DNA of 64,000 nt from Leishmania infantum JPCM5 (lineage: Eukaryota; Euglenozoa; Kinetoplastea; Trypanosomatida; Trypanosomatidae): assembly GCF_000002875.2 (NCBI RefSeq), contig NC_009418.2:542130-606129 (forward strand), given 5' to 3'. The position numbers and the translations under genes were made by a program. The notes beneath the pieces were generated by a model. It was not told the DNA's origin. It saw only the letters and a program-made list of their open reading frames with translations, and ran no database searches. Shown in pieces: positions 1 through 9,414 of this stretch (position 1 is the first letter of the stretch; every line of letters begins with the position of its first letter).

Positions 1-719
1 AGAGACCACTGCAAACGCGAGACAACGAGTAGCCGTCGCAAGGCGGAAAGCAGGTGGTAGTGATGGTGAAGAGGAGGAGCAACATGCGCCCGCAGGACAC
101 ATGAAACCTTTCACCTCGGCGTGCTTTTCACAAAGCCGTGCAACACCGACACCAACAATCGCGGCGGCGCAGGTGTGCGTGCAAGACGGTGAGAGGTGAC
201 TGCTATATGAACGAAAGAAAAACGATGAGGGGACAGAAACGATGAGCGAGAGTGATGCGCATTCGTGCACGTGTGCCGTTCGCTTCGAAAAAAAAAAGAA
301 AGCGAGTCTAGCATGAAGACAGTCCTCTGTGTGCGTTGACGCAAGGCACGTGAGGGGATCCCCGGTAGGGAAGGAGAGGGGGCCCGCTAACGTACCATTT
401 CGTTCGGCACCAGCAACTTCTCCACGTTTCGCGCTTGTCTTTCCTCCCCCATCCCCTGTCGCAGAACCGCCGACTTGGCACGCCATCGAGGAGTGTGTCT
501 AGAGTTGGTACTGGAGGAGATGTGCACTTGCAGTCCCCTTCCGCAAAACACGTGCGCACAACCGCTGCTTGATTGACTTTGTTTTCAGGCTCTCCTCACT
601 TGCAAGGGTGTGCGTCAAAGAGGGCACAGCGAAAAGAAAAAAGGCGTCCGACGGCAACCGCACGCACACATGAAGAGGCGGCTGCCAGCGGCGCGCGAGC
701 CCTTTCGGGTCACGATAAA
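1..719. other. intergenic / 3'UTR, left edge
   Basis: This stretch lies downstream of the small mitochondrial-protein gene on the transcribed (minus) strand, so it should hold that gene's 3'UTR and the beginning of the next intergenic region. I see short purine tracts, for example an A-rich run near 289-302, but no open frame with a credible protein and no recognisable RNA gene. Confidence 0.6.
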
Positions 720-1466
720 CTAAGCAGACTCACCTTTCTCTTTGCACAACGCGTCAAGCCGCTGCGCCTCCGTTAGATGCTTCCACCGCTGCTCGCGGAC
801 CGCCATCACGCGACTCCCCAGCATGTTCATCGGCCGCTCCACGTACGCCCAATCCGGATTGATCATATAGCGGTAGTACAGGTAGGCACACGTCACCACT
901 GTTGAGAACACCATGAGAAACACCTTCAGGTTGCGCAACCGCTCCGCGCTCATGGTATGGTAAAGTGTGCTGCGCTGCGAGTAGAGACCGACGGAAATCG
1001 TGTCAAAGGTGTGGACGTTGCTGTTCTGCTCATAGTACATGCCACGGTCCTCCTGGTCCTTCAGCACGCGTGCCTGGTTCTGCTCCACACGCAGCATGCT
1101 CAGCTCGTGCTGACGTTTCAGCTCAAAGAGAACTTTATCACGCGAGAGTATTTCTCGGATAACGGCGTCTCGCGCCTCCAGCCTCTTCGCCGCTGCGTCG
1201 ACGTCGGCGTTGGGGGTTTCCGCCCTTTCAGCTGGGCTTGCGGAAACCGAAGCGGTGGCGTCTTCGCCTCCTGGGGCAGAGCCTTTACGATTCCCGTCGT
1301 GAATGGCCTCGCTCTCGGCGTAAGGAAAAGAGGAGGGCAGGGAAGTGGAGTGCCGCTGAGATGCGCTCACAGGATGCGATGAAGTGCTGATGACCTGAGC
1401 AGCAGCCGCAAGACCGCCACAGCTGCGTCGCCTCAGCGAGGAGTTGTATAATGGGAACGCTCGCAT
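720..1466 (-). CDS. hypothetical mitochondrial single-pass membrane protein
   Basis: The product is 248 residues and I do not recognise the family. Seen: the N-terminus is rich in Arg, Ser and Ala with few acidic residues (about residues 1-50), as in a mitochondrial presequence. A charged helical, probably coiled-coil segment follows at about 89-141. A hydrophobic segment, LKVFLMVFSTVVTCAYLYY, lies at about 181-199, and a short soluble tail rich in Arg, Glu and Trp ends the protein. Inferred: an inner-membrane protein with a matrix-targeting signal, possibly an accessory subunit of a respiratory or translocase complex. The open frame extends further upstream but only from a TTG; the first ATG is at 1466, directly below a CAG and a pyrimidine-rich stretch. 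The gene stands alone, with more than 800 bases to its upstream neighbour. The gene call is secure; the location is a moderate inference and the function is unknown. Confidence 0.8.
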   Translation of the reverse strand: MRAFPLYNSSLRRRSCGGLAAAAQVISTSSHPVSASQRHSTSLPSSFPYAESEAIHDGNRKGSAPGGEDATASVSASPAERAETPNADVDAAAKRLEARDAVIREILSRDKVLFELKRQHELSMLRVEQNQARVLKDQEDRGMYYEQNSNVHTFDTISVGLYSQRSTLYHTMSAERLRNLKVFLMVFSTVVTCAYLYYRYMINPDWAYVERPMNMLGSRVMAVREQRWKHLTEAQRLDALCKEKGESA

Positions 1467-2315
1467 CTGCGCGACCGCGTGTGAAGGAGGGGTAGCGGAG
1501 AGGAGGGAAGGACGAGGGAGTCGCAGCGATGGCGTCAAGCGCTTGTGGCACAGAAAAGGGTGAGATGCGCTCTAATGGCATCCCTGCGCCACGCATATGC
1601 TGACCTTTGTTTCGAGAGTGGATGGGAAAAGGGAGTCCGCGCAGGTGAGGAAAGCTCCATCCAAGGACGCATCTGCATACACACACATGCACGCCAAGTG
1701 CATCACGTGCCCTCACACAGCTCAAGGCATGCGCATAGATTCATAGATACACTCCAGGCAGATGAAAAGAGTCGATCGAAAGTGGGAAACAAAGGCGGAG
1801 TACAGAGCGCACGAGAAAGGCGCCAAGGTGGCTATGCGAATGCGTACAACTGCCAAGCGTTAGAAGTGGCCCTGGTGATGCGCCGTGGCCCTGGCTATCG
1901 CCCTCCAACGCCGCAGCTGCCGTACGGCAGAGATGGCTGCTGCACACAGTTCCTCGCTCCAAGTACGCCAACATCTCCTCGTTTCTTTTTTCTTGCTGTT
2001 GTTGTGAAGCGATAGTATCCAAAATGTGACGTCAGTCGTGCAGGTCACGTTGCAAAATTCTCGTCTTCCTCTCTCGGTACAGACTCCCCTCCTCCTCCTC
2101 CTCCTCTCTTCCACATGATTTGGGCTTGAAGGCGAAGGTGACGGCAGAGAAAACGACAGAGGAGGCAAAGGGCAAGGGAGAAGGACTGAATGGCGCCGTT
2201 TATGGCTTGCCAACGTGGCCCAAGAGACGGAAGGGGGAGGGGAGGGCAGTGCACACCGACAGGAGCGACACCAAAGGCGGAAGAAAAGGAGGCTTAGCAC
2301 CTGCTCAGTCGTAGT
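1467..2315. other. intergenic region with (CTC)n tract
   Basis: This is the spacer between the F-box gene and the small mitochondrial-protein gene. It has a CCT/CTC trinucleotide tract at about 2088-2107 and several short open frames on both strands with no protein-like composition. Pyrimidine-rich minus-strand sequence near 1490-1520 probably serves trans-splicing of the gene that starts at 1466. Confidence 0.6.
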
Positions 2316-4040
2316 TTACATCCATTTTTGAAGCACCTGTGCGTCTGACATCGCCTCTGCGCGGCGTACAAAGTCAGACAGCCGAAGCAGTGCCGGCGTC
2401 GGTTTCGGCGAAGGCTGTTGTTGCAGTTGCTCGTCGTTATTTGCGGGGCTGCGTCCGTCAGTGTTGGTATGTAGATGAGCTGTAGGCGCTGGCACGGCTC
2501 GCGATGCCTGCGCTTTCAAGAAGAGACGTGCATTTCCGTACTCCTCATTAATCGGGCAAATCTTCTGAAAAGCGCCCCAGCGCTTCGCAGCGGCTCGCGC
2601 CGCGCCTTCAAAAGACGCAGCTTCAGCAGCCGTGGCCGCGGTGGCAGTGTTCATGTTGTTGCCCGTAGTCACGGTATCCCGATTCGCGGGATCGAGGTCA
2701 GTAGTAGGTTCGATACGCTTAACCGCGCGCAAGACTAGCTCCAGGCTCCCAAAGTTCTCCACACCGCGCCGCAGAACGACAGGCAGACTTGATTCGCCTG
2801 GCGATGCGTGCGTTATCGAGGCTGATGAAGTCGAAACGGGGCCGTTGAGAACGAGGCGCGCCATGCGACGCTCAAACTCGTCAACTTGCGCTGCGGAGAC
2901 CAGCAACAGGGAAGACGCGACCGCTGCCGCTGACTCATTCTTTGTGTTGAAAGAGGCGGCTGCGGCACCAGCAGACGCTGGTGCAAGAGACGACTTGGGT
3001 GCAGACATCTTGCAAGGAAGCAGCAGCGACTGCCACTGGCGCAACTGTGCATCGTGCTGCAGCAGTAGTTCCTCCTGAAGATTCAGGCGGCACTCGCAGG
3101 CTCGCTTCACCTCCTCCAGTGCCTCTATCTCTGTCTGCAACTTAGCGCACATGTCAGCCGACTGTGACAGCGCTGTGGGAGCGGTATCTGCAGAGCCAGC
3201 TGTCGCACCCGCTCTTGCCTGCAGCGTACGCTGCTGCCTGAGCCAGAACGGCTGAGGGTTCGCAGCAGCTGCCGTTGGCGGCCCACCGCTCGTTTTCAGT
3301 GTGCGATCGACATCGATGTTTTGGGCGTAGATGTACTGTGCGCGCGCCGAGAGCCGCTCCTCCATCCTGGCTATCTCTGCTTCGTAGTATGCCTCCTCGG
3401 CCTGCCGCTCGCGTGCGCGGTGCACCAGCGCCTTGCGCAGTTCCTCTCGCGCACACGCAGAGTCCGAAATCGGGATTCGGCGCCGCTGAGCCGCCGCGAG
3501 CCACAACTCGGCTCCCTGGCGCGCCACAAGCACATTCATCCGCACCGACACCCTGCAAAGCACACCCAGCGTCTGCAGGTTGCAGAAGCAGAAGCAGTGA
3601 ATCACGAGCTGCGGCGGCAGCCGCAAAATCGCCGGTGGACCTATCCTTGGCAGCCTTGGCGGTATCGCAGTGCTCTTCTCGACAACAATGGTGGGCCGAG
3701 ATGAAGCACTGTCGCCTATCTTCGCTAGCCGCACGTTCGCCATCGCTTTGGTCTTTTTGTCCGACTTGCTCACGTTGGCGGCGGCGCCTGCTGCCGCCGC
3801 GGTTCGCTTCGGCACTGTAGGTGCCTCTCGATCCGCAGGCGCAAAGACCGCCTCTATTTGGTGCAGTGCCGCCCTTAAATCACTTGTGTCATGATACGTG
3901 TCCAGCCGAATGGACGTGTAGCCGGCCGCGGTGCTCTGTGGACTCGCCAGCGGCGGGAGAAGAACGGTGGTGCTGCGCAGCGGAGGCAGCTTTCCACTTT
4001 TAGACACGGAAGACCTCATTGGATGAGAGAGTGTATGCAT
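2316..4040 (-). CDS. F-box-like coiled-coil protein
   Basis: The product is 574 residues from the ATG at 4040; an alternative ATG seven codons later is at 4017-4019. Seen: an F-box-like segment at about residues 140-184, beginning LPPQLVIHCFCFCNLQTLG and ending with an arginine-rich stretch and AELW. This matches the usual LP-E/Q-hydrophobic, I/F, L-L-x-V-x-R, W pattern. Charged helical segments follow at about 195-235 (rich in Arg, Glu and Ala) and about 304-354 (Leu heptads). The rest is Ala/Ser/Thr low complexity. Known of the family: F-box proteins bridge substrates to Skp1-cullin-1 ubiquitin ligases. Inferred: a substrate adaptor whose coiled coils could bind the target; no WD or LRR substrate module is visible. 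A pyrimidine tract and AG near 4090 on the minus strand fit an acceptor, making 4040 the first in-frame ATG. The F-box call is moderate because the motif is short. Confidence 0.8.
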   Translation of the reverse strand: MHTLSHPMRSSVSKSGKLPPLRSTTVLLPPLASPQSTAAGYTSIRLDTYHDTSDLRAALHQIEAVFAPADREAPTVPKRTAAAAGAAANVSKSDKKTKAMANVRLAKIGDSASSRPTIVVEKSTAIPPRLPRIGPPAILRLPPQLVIHCFCFCNLQTLGVLCRVSVRMNVLVARQGAELWLAAAQRRRIPISDSACAREELRKALVHRARERQAEEAYYEAEIARMEERLSARAQYIYAQNIDVDRTLKTSGGPPTAAAANPQPFWLRQQRTLQARAGATAGSADTAPTALSQSADMCAKLQTEIEALEEVKRACECRLNLQEELLLQHDAQLRQWQSLLLPCKMSAPKSSLAPASAGAAAASFNTKNESAAAVASSLLLVSAAQVDEFERRMARLVLNGPVSTSSASITHASPGESSLPVVLRRGVENFGSLELVLRAVKRIEPTTDLDPANRDTVTTGNNMNTATAATAAEAASFEGAARAAAKRWGAFQKICPINEEYGNARLFLKAQASRAVPAPTAHLHTNTDGRSPANNDEQLQQQPSPKPTPALLRLSDFVRRAEAMSDAQVLQKWM

Positions 4041-6291
4041 ATATGTTTGTCTGCGTGTAGGGTGCCGTATGTGTTGTGATGGCCCCCTGCTCCAACAAGA
4101 GGAGGAAGCAATAAAATGCTTGTGCCTCAGTGCGTGTTGAGCGAGAAAAACAGAAACAGAAACCGAATCCGGCTGGCGGCGCAGCGCTAGGCAGCTGACC
4201 TTCGAAAATGCACAAGCACCGCACAGAGGTGTTCCTTCGCGGGGTACCGCGTGTGTCTCTCCGGCTCCCGTTTCGCCTCCGGAATAGAGCTCACGTGCTG
4301 CCCAAGCAAAGCCTTGGCAGCAGTGCACACTTCGTTTGACGACGCGGGGGGGGGTACAACGGCCAAATACGGAGATGCGCGTGCTGTCACGAGTATGAAT
4401 GCAGCAAGCGGCCGAATAGAGAAACGCGAAGTTGAAGACTGAAGCCAGCGGCCAAGATCATTGGACGCGAAAGGGAGTGTTGAGGTCGACCGCAGCGAGG
4501 CTAGAGGCTTCCTCAGTAAGCATGTCGATAGCGATGTGTTTCGCACATGCGTGTGTGTGCGTGTGCTGATCCAAAAGAACGTGCCCAAGCTACAGCAGTC
4601 ACCTTCCTTGCCCGAGTCCATTCGAGATTGCCTGATCGCCTTTTTTTTGGTTCGTGTCACTTCCGCGGCCAATCCGTATCACTGTGCCAGAGACAGAGAG
4701 AGGTCGCCGCGACTAGCGCTCTCGCCATGCTGGAGTAGGATACCAGAGATGGTGTGGTGAGCATGAGTCACGTGCGCCACTTTGCTGTTCTTCTTCGGCG
4801 CCTTGCACTCTTCTTATTCCATTTTTCTCTCTTCACAAATTTGAGCCCGTCCGTTTTGACATGTGCTGTGCATACACATACACATATTGATCTACACACG
4901 TACATGCACACGCAGATAGATATGCTTCTTTGATTCAACATCCGCGCATGGAAGCAAAAACGAAAAGGAAAAGATGGGGTGAGACTGTGTGTGGAGAAAG
5001 AGACCAGCATGAAGCGAGCACAGGCAGGCAGGAAGGGAGGGTGGACAAATGATACGATGTGAGTGTGTGTGAGGGGGGGGGCACACTGCAACACCGGAGA
5101 AACACAATGAGGGAGCGGGGAAACCCAGAAAAGCACGTGACCAAGGAAACAGAGGAAAACGCGCGGATAGTGAGAGGATCGAGTGGATACGAAGAGGAGG
5201 TGCCCGCGCATTACACATGAAGCAGAAAACCACAGCACGGGGGGACGAAAAAAAAAACAAAAGGATAGCATAGCAGTACAAGCCAAGCCGCCCCCCCCAA
5301 AAAAAAAACATGAGAGACTAAACATCCTTCCGAGCGAGCGAGGAGAGAGAGAGTTCTGCGTATCCATGATACGAGCAGTTTCGTTTCTGCAGGCCGAGCG
5401 AGCCCTCCCCTCCCCCCACTCACCCACCCACCCACCCAAAGCGGCAGGACAACGCGGCTGCGCTGCCCGCATCCGCCAGCGTGTGCGTATCGCTTTTTTT
5501 TCTGCGCCCTCCCCCTCGCCTTTTTCCAATAGCGCTGTCAAAGGCCCTTCCGTATTCAGAGATACACGTGCGTACACACACAAACAGAAAAGATGCAGCC
5601 TGTTTATATATACGCATACCGAGAGCAGGCGTTGCTGTACCCCTTTTGCGGTCGTTCTTTCCCTCCTGTTACATCGTCCTTCCCCCTCTCCCTTTTCTGG
5701 TGGTGTTGGTGGGGAGAGGGTGATTGGGGGGTGATGGGGGAGAGCTTTCCTTCTCGTAACGTAAGCGCCTAGCGTACATCGGGTTCGTGAGGGAGAAGAA
5801 AAGAGAGCCTTTTTCCCGTTACGCACACACACACGTATACAGGCACGGACAAGAGCGTTTCCTCTGCATGTTTTGCTTTTTGTGTTTTGTTTGTTTTTTA
5901 TGCGCTGCAGTACTTCTTCGGTGCGTTCACTGTGTCATCCGCATCTCAAGTGGTGCCTACGCTCTTTCCTCTTCTCGTGTTCCACGCTGCTTCTTCCTTT
6001 GCCTACCCGCCCCCCGTTCTCTCCCTTTTTTCGTTTGCCGCGGTACACATCAGCATCTATTCCTCCCTCCCTTACCCACGCGCGGCAGTGTCTCCAGTGC
6101 TACACGCAAAAAAAAAACGCACCCTCGACTCAAGAGGGTCACACGGGAGGGGAGTGGGGGGGGTGAGAGCGAGAGAGAGAGGAAGGGCGACGCTACCGAG
6201 AGAGAAAGATAAGGCCTGTAGCGAGAGCGAGCAAGATAGGGCCCCGTCGGAGGGAAGAAGGCGAAAGCGGCGAAAAAAAAAAGGAGTGTCG
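4041..6291. other. long intergenic region, low complexity
   Basis: This 2.25 kb spacer contains the 5'UTR of the F-box gene and the presumed 3'UTR of the 5-phosphatase gene. It holds homopolymers (nine G at 5073-5081, C8 followed by A10 at 5291-5308), CCCA repeats at about 5421-5439 and many CA and GA stretches. Open frames of up to about 350 codons occur but translate to Ser/Pro/Phe/His-rich low complexity and look like artefacts of pyrimidine-rich sequence. I see no RNA gene or mobile element. Confidence 0.6.
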
Positions 6292-8586
6292 TCAATTGAT
6301 GACTTGCTGAACCTCCTTCACGATCTTGCTGACCAACGCCGGCTCTATCGCGATGACCTTCACTTCGAACCTCGCGCGTACCGGGCGATGATCTGACTGT
6401 CGCAGACTCGACACATACGTGTATTCTAATGGATGGATGTGGTTGGTGACCATCGGAAAGCGTGTCGGCATGGCGAGCACCTCCCCCGACGACGACGACT
6501 CTAGTAAGCCTCGTGGACGACGCGCGGCACAGAAGGTGGGCGCACACCGTCTCTGTTCCCACACCGCATGCGTGGGCGCACGGCACGGCAACGACGCCGA
6601 GGGGTACTGGAACGGCTTATCTGCTGAGTCAAAGTCGTTCTGCGGGGCGTCGGCGGTATTCTGTACGTCACGCGACAGCGATCGCTCGCAGGCAAGGTCT
6701 TCCGAGCTTGTGACCGACGAAGAGCCTGCGGAGACCGCCCTCGTTAGTGCCGCCGCGTTAGGGGAAAGGTGCTTACTTTCAAGCTCTTCTAGTGACATCC
6801 ACACCCCGGATGTTAGCGAATCACACTTCAGCAACGAGGAGGATTGCAGGTCGTGCAGCGGCGGCTCAAAGCTGCCCGAGCTCTCCGGCGCCTCCGCACT
6901 TATTTCCTCCTGCGACGTCGCCGTCACTGTATCGTTCTCTAGCACGCGGAAGAGGACGCGATCGCACCAAGCTGGGTCGCGGCGCTTGCGACTGGTGTCA
7001 AACACATCCGTGCCTCGGTCGTACCTGTACGTGGGCGGAAACGAAATCCACTGCTCCTGAAAGCCGTCGAAGGCTTCGCCCGATACCATCAGCTGGCGCA
7101 GCTCGTCGTGGCAAAGTAGGTTGTCGTACTCGCCACGCTCCACCGACTCCTTGATGAGTGGGCTGGGCAACGCGTGCAGGCGAGAGTTCAAGTCTCCGAG
7201 GAAAAAGACGTAGTCGTGCTCATCCAGTACCCGGGCCTCGGCAGCTGTCGTGAAAGACGTCCGAAAGGCGGAATGGCCGAAGCTGAACAGACGATCCCAC
7301 GCACTGTTCCCCTGCACCGACGAGTGCCCGATGCTGTGGTTCAGCACCTCTTTCGCGTTCAGAAAGGTCTGCAACACTTCGGTCTCGTCGTCGCTCCAGA
7401 CAGGCATGTCAAAGCGGATGTCCTTCAGCGCCGCTTGGTAGTTGCTCGTGCGGCGCTTCTCGTTGTGCTTGTGTGCCACAAAGTGGGCGGAGATGAAGAG
7501 AAACCGCTTGCCGTAGATGGTGACGCGCATGGCGACGGAGCCTTTGTTGCCCAGCACGGACAGGGTTCCGGTGCGGGTGAGGGAAAGGCGCACGTGAGAG
7601 ACGTAGTCTACGTGCTTTGCCTGTATTAGCACAATTAGTACGAGCCCGACGAGCTGCACCACCTGCACCTTCTTGTAGTCGATGGTGCGGTCTGAGGCGG
7701 CGGCGAGGGTTTCGATGATGGCGTCCGCCCACTCCCAGCTGCGCTGCGTCGACTCCCTCACGAGCGCCGTGCCCGTCATCTCGACCTCCTGCAGGCTAAT
7801 AAGAAACAAGTCCGGGAACTTTGTCTCGATCCACTGCCACTCTCTCTCTAAGATGGCAGCAGCCCTCTGTTGATCAGCTAGACGGAAATCCTCGGCAGTG
7901 GTGCGCTTGGGACTTCTGGGATCGTCACTGAAGCCAGCGTTCGCAGACGCTTTTCGGGAGCGCATCGTCGAGGAACCGGTTGGGTAGTGGGGCTTACTGA
8001 GAGAACCACCGTAGGCCAAAACGGCCTGCTTGTGATCCTGATAGCGCTTCACCTCGTCTGTGAGCTCCTGTCCAATCAGCCAGGACAGGAAGGCGTCTTC
8101 ATACAAAGGCGGCGCCTGCTGATCCACATTCCATGTGCACGCATTCACGAGGAACGGCGCCTGCAGGTCGTCCACCGGGATGTCGCGGAGGCAGCTGCGG
8201 ATACGCGCGTTTACCTGCTGTCGTCTCTTCAACGTCTCCCTGTACGCTGTCGCTGTTAATGGCGTGAGAACGTCGCCGCTGTCGCCACTGCTGCTCTCCG
8301 TAGAGAACTCAGTCTCGATGCGAAGAAGCGGCCGCGCGAGACGGCGCGCCGCACCCATACCAGTTCGCAGAGCCCCTTTGATACTTGCCTCCGCCCTGTC
8401 TCGCTTCCTCCAGTGAGGCGAGTAGTGAAACAGCACCTCCAGCGCCTTCACGCGTTTCACTGTGCCGAGGGTCACCAGCCAGATGATCACCTCGATGATG
8501 ATCACCGCAGCACGTGCCCACAGCGGCGCCCGCGGCGCCTCTTCCTTTTTCCACCGTTGCTCGGGAGGGAGGTTTGTCCCCTGCAT
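6292..8586 (-). CDS. membrane-anchored inositol polyphosphate 5-phosphatase
   Basis: The product is 764 residues of the endonuclease/exonuclease/phosphatase fold, inositol polyphosphate 5-phosphatase family, which removes the 5-phosphate from inositol phosphates or phosphoinositides. Seen: a hydrophobic segment at about 24-42 (ARAAVIIIEVIIWLVTLG), then NACTWNV (148-154), the metal-binding LQEVE (about 265-269), GNKGS (346-350), SAHF (366-369), FLGDLNSR (462-469), PAWCDRV (538-544) and SDHRPVRARF (731-740). These are the family signatures in order. Odd: nearly 190 residues of Ser/Ala/Glu-rich sequence separate the WCDR motif from SDHRP, where other family members have only a few dozen. Inferred: bound to an intracellular membrane through the N-terminal segment and acting on a phosphoinositide. 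The frame is open upstream, but a pyrimidine tract ending in AG at 8630-8631 leaves 8586 as the first ATG. The enzyme class is very secure; the substrate is unknown. Confidence 0.93.
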   Translation of the reverse strand: MQGTNLPPEQRWKKEEAPRAPLWARAAVIIIEVIIWLVTLGTVKRVKALEVLFHYSPHWRKRDRAEASIKGALRTGMGAARRLARPLLRIETEFSTESSSGDSGDVLTPLTATAYRETLKRRQQVNARIRSCLRDIPVDDLQAPFLVNACTWNVDQQAPPLYEDAFLSWLIGQELTDEVKRYQDHKQAVLAYGGSLSKPHYPTGSSTMRSRKASANAGFSDDPRSPKRTTAEDFRLADQQRAAAILEREWQWIETKFPDLFLISLQEVEMTGTALVRESTQRSWEWADAIIETLAAASDRTIDYKKVQVVQLVGLVLIVLIQAKHVDYVSHVRLSLTRTGTLSVLGNKGSVAMRVTIYGKRFLFISAHFVAHKHNEKRRTSNYQAALKDIRFDMPVWSDDETEVLQTFLNAKEVLNHSIGHSSVQGNSAWDRLFSFGHSAFRTSFTTAAEARVLDEHDYVFFLGDLNSRLHALPSPLIKESVERGEYDNLLCHDELRQLMVSGEAFDGFQEQWISFPPTYRYDRGTDVFDTSRKRRDPAWCDRVLFRVLENDTVTATSQEEISAEAPESSGSFEPPLHDLQSSSLLKCDSLTSGVWMSLEELESKHLSPNAAALTRAVSAGSSSVTSSEDLACERSLSRDVQNTADAPQNDFDSADKPFQYPSASLPCRAPTHAVWEQRRCAPTFCAARRPRGLLESSSSGEVLAMPTRFPMVTNHIHPLEYTYVSSLRQSDHRPVRARFEVKVIAIEPALVSKIVKEVQQVIN

Positions 8587-8629
8587 CTCGCAGAATGGAG
8601 CTCGGCAAAGCGTCTCTCTCACTGTCTCT

Positions 8630-8647
8630 CTTAGGGAGGGAGGGGGG
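8630..8647 (-). promoter_or_regulatory. trans-splice acceptor for the 5-phosphatase gene
   Basis: Read on the minus strand, an uninterrupted pyrimidine run (about 8633-8647) ends in TAAG with the AG at 8630-8631. The first ATG below it is 43 bases away at 8586, a typical trypanosomatid 5'UTR length. The site decides the start of the 5-phosphatase gene. It is inferred by eye from the polypyrimidine-AG pattern. Confidence 0.55.
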
Positions 8648-9383
8648 CTGGAGGAGGCGAAGGCGCGGAGGATGAGGACGGCTGCTGTCGTAGTGACGCC
8701 GACGATGGCGATGACAACAAGGGGAAGAAGCGAGAAAAGAACGTTGTGCCACAGCTCGAGGCTGTGTGTCGACACACTCACACTACGTAAGCCCGTGCGA
8801 CGAAGCAAACACACAAGAAGAGCGAGAGGAAGCCGATAAAACGATGAAGACCACGGTGACGGAAAGAAAGGCAGAGAACGACAGAGAGTCGGACCGATCT
8901 GCCGATCCGCGAGGGAGCGAATCAACACGCAACTGCAAGAAGACAGCCAATGCAGACCACACAAAATACAAGGTGGGGAGAGAAGGCAACAGCAATATAC
9001 GTCCAGTGCGCGGATGGGCAGCGGCTTTGGCGCACATCAGCACAGCCGCGGAAAGCAGCAGCAAGAGAAACAGCAAGTCAGCAAGAACCGCAAAACAAAA
9101 AAAAAAGTAGCGGAATATGAAGTCGACTAAAAGGAAGAGCTGACTGAAAAGGTGACTGTGGACTGCAGCGCTGCCTCTGTCGAATCAGCCCAGATGCAAT
9201 GTGACGTGGCCTTCCAACACGCAGGAAGTGACAGCACAGAGGAAAAAAAAACAAGAAATACAGAAGGCGCTGCTTGACAGTGAAACGCTCCCGGAGCCCT
9301 CGACACCACCAACCCAATAGCAGTAGCCACAGAGCGAGCGCGGGTTGGAGCAGCTGGCGACGACTTGTCTAGCAGTCAATCCT

Positions 9384-9414
9384 GTGACTGCACAGGAGTC
9401 TCCTGTGCAGTCAC
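9384..9414. repeat. perfect 31-bp inverted repeat (15-bp arms, 1-base centre)
   Basis: The left arm gtgactgcacaggag (9384-9398) and the right arm (9400-9414) are exact reverse complements, separated by the single base at 9399. In RNA from the transcribed strand the pairing would fold back almost completely, apart from the bases needed to turn. It lies in the long spacer about 0.8 kb upstream of the 5-phosphatase start, away from any gene. The function is unknown. Confidence 0.9.

Noticed and set aside
720..740. GGTGAGT on the minus strand at the end of the first gene, resembling a 5' splice site
   Set aside because: The frame reaches a normal stop a few codons later. Cis introns are very rare in trypanosomatids, and no matching branch point or 3' site was evident.
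4187..4621. Minus-strand frame upstream of the F-box gene, ATG at 4621
   Set aside because: It includes translated CA repeats (RTHTH), overlaps the probable splice region and shows no domain.
4768..5832. Minus-strand open frame of 354 codons in the spacer right of the F-box gene
   Set aside because: It translates to Ser/Phe/His/Cys low complexity generated by CT- and CA-rich sequence, with no domain and several repeats inside. It fits spacer sequence, not a gene.
8587..8964. N-terminal extension of the 5-phosphatase with another hydrophobic segment
   Set aside because: It lies upstream of a strong polypyrimidine-AG acceptor at 8630-8631, so it would not be in the mature mRNA.
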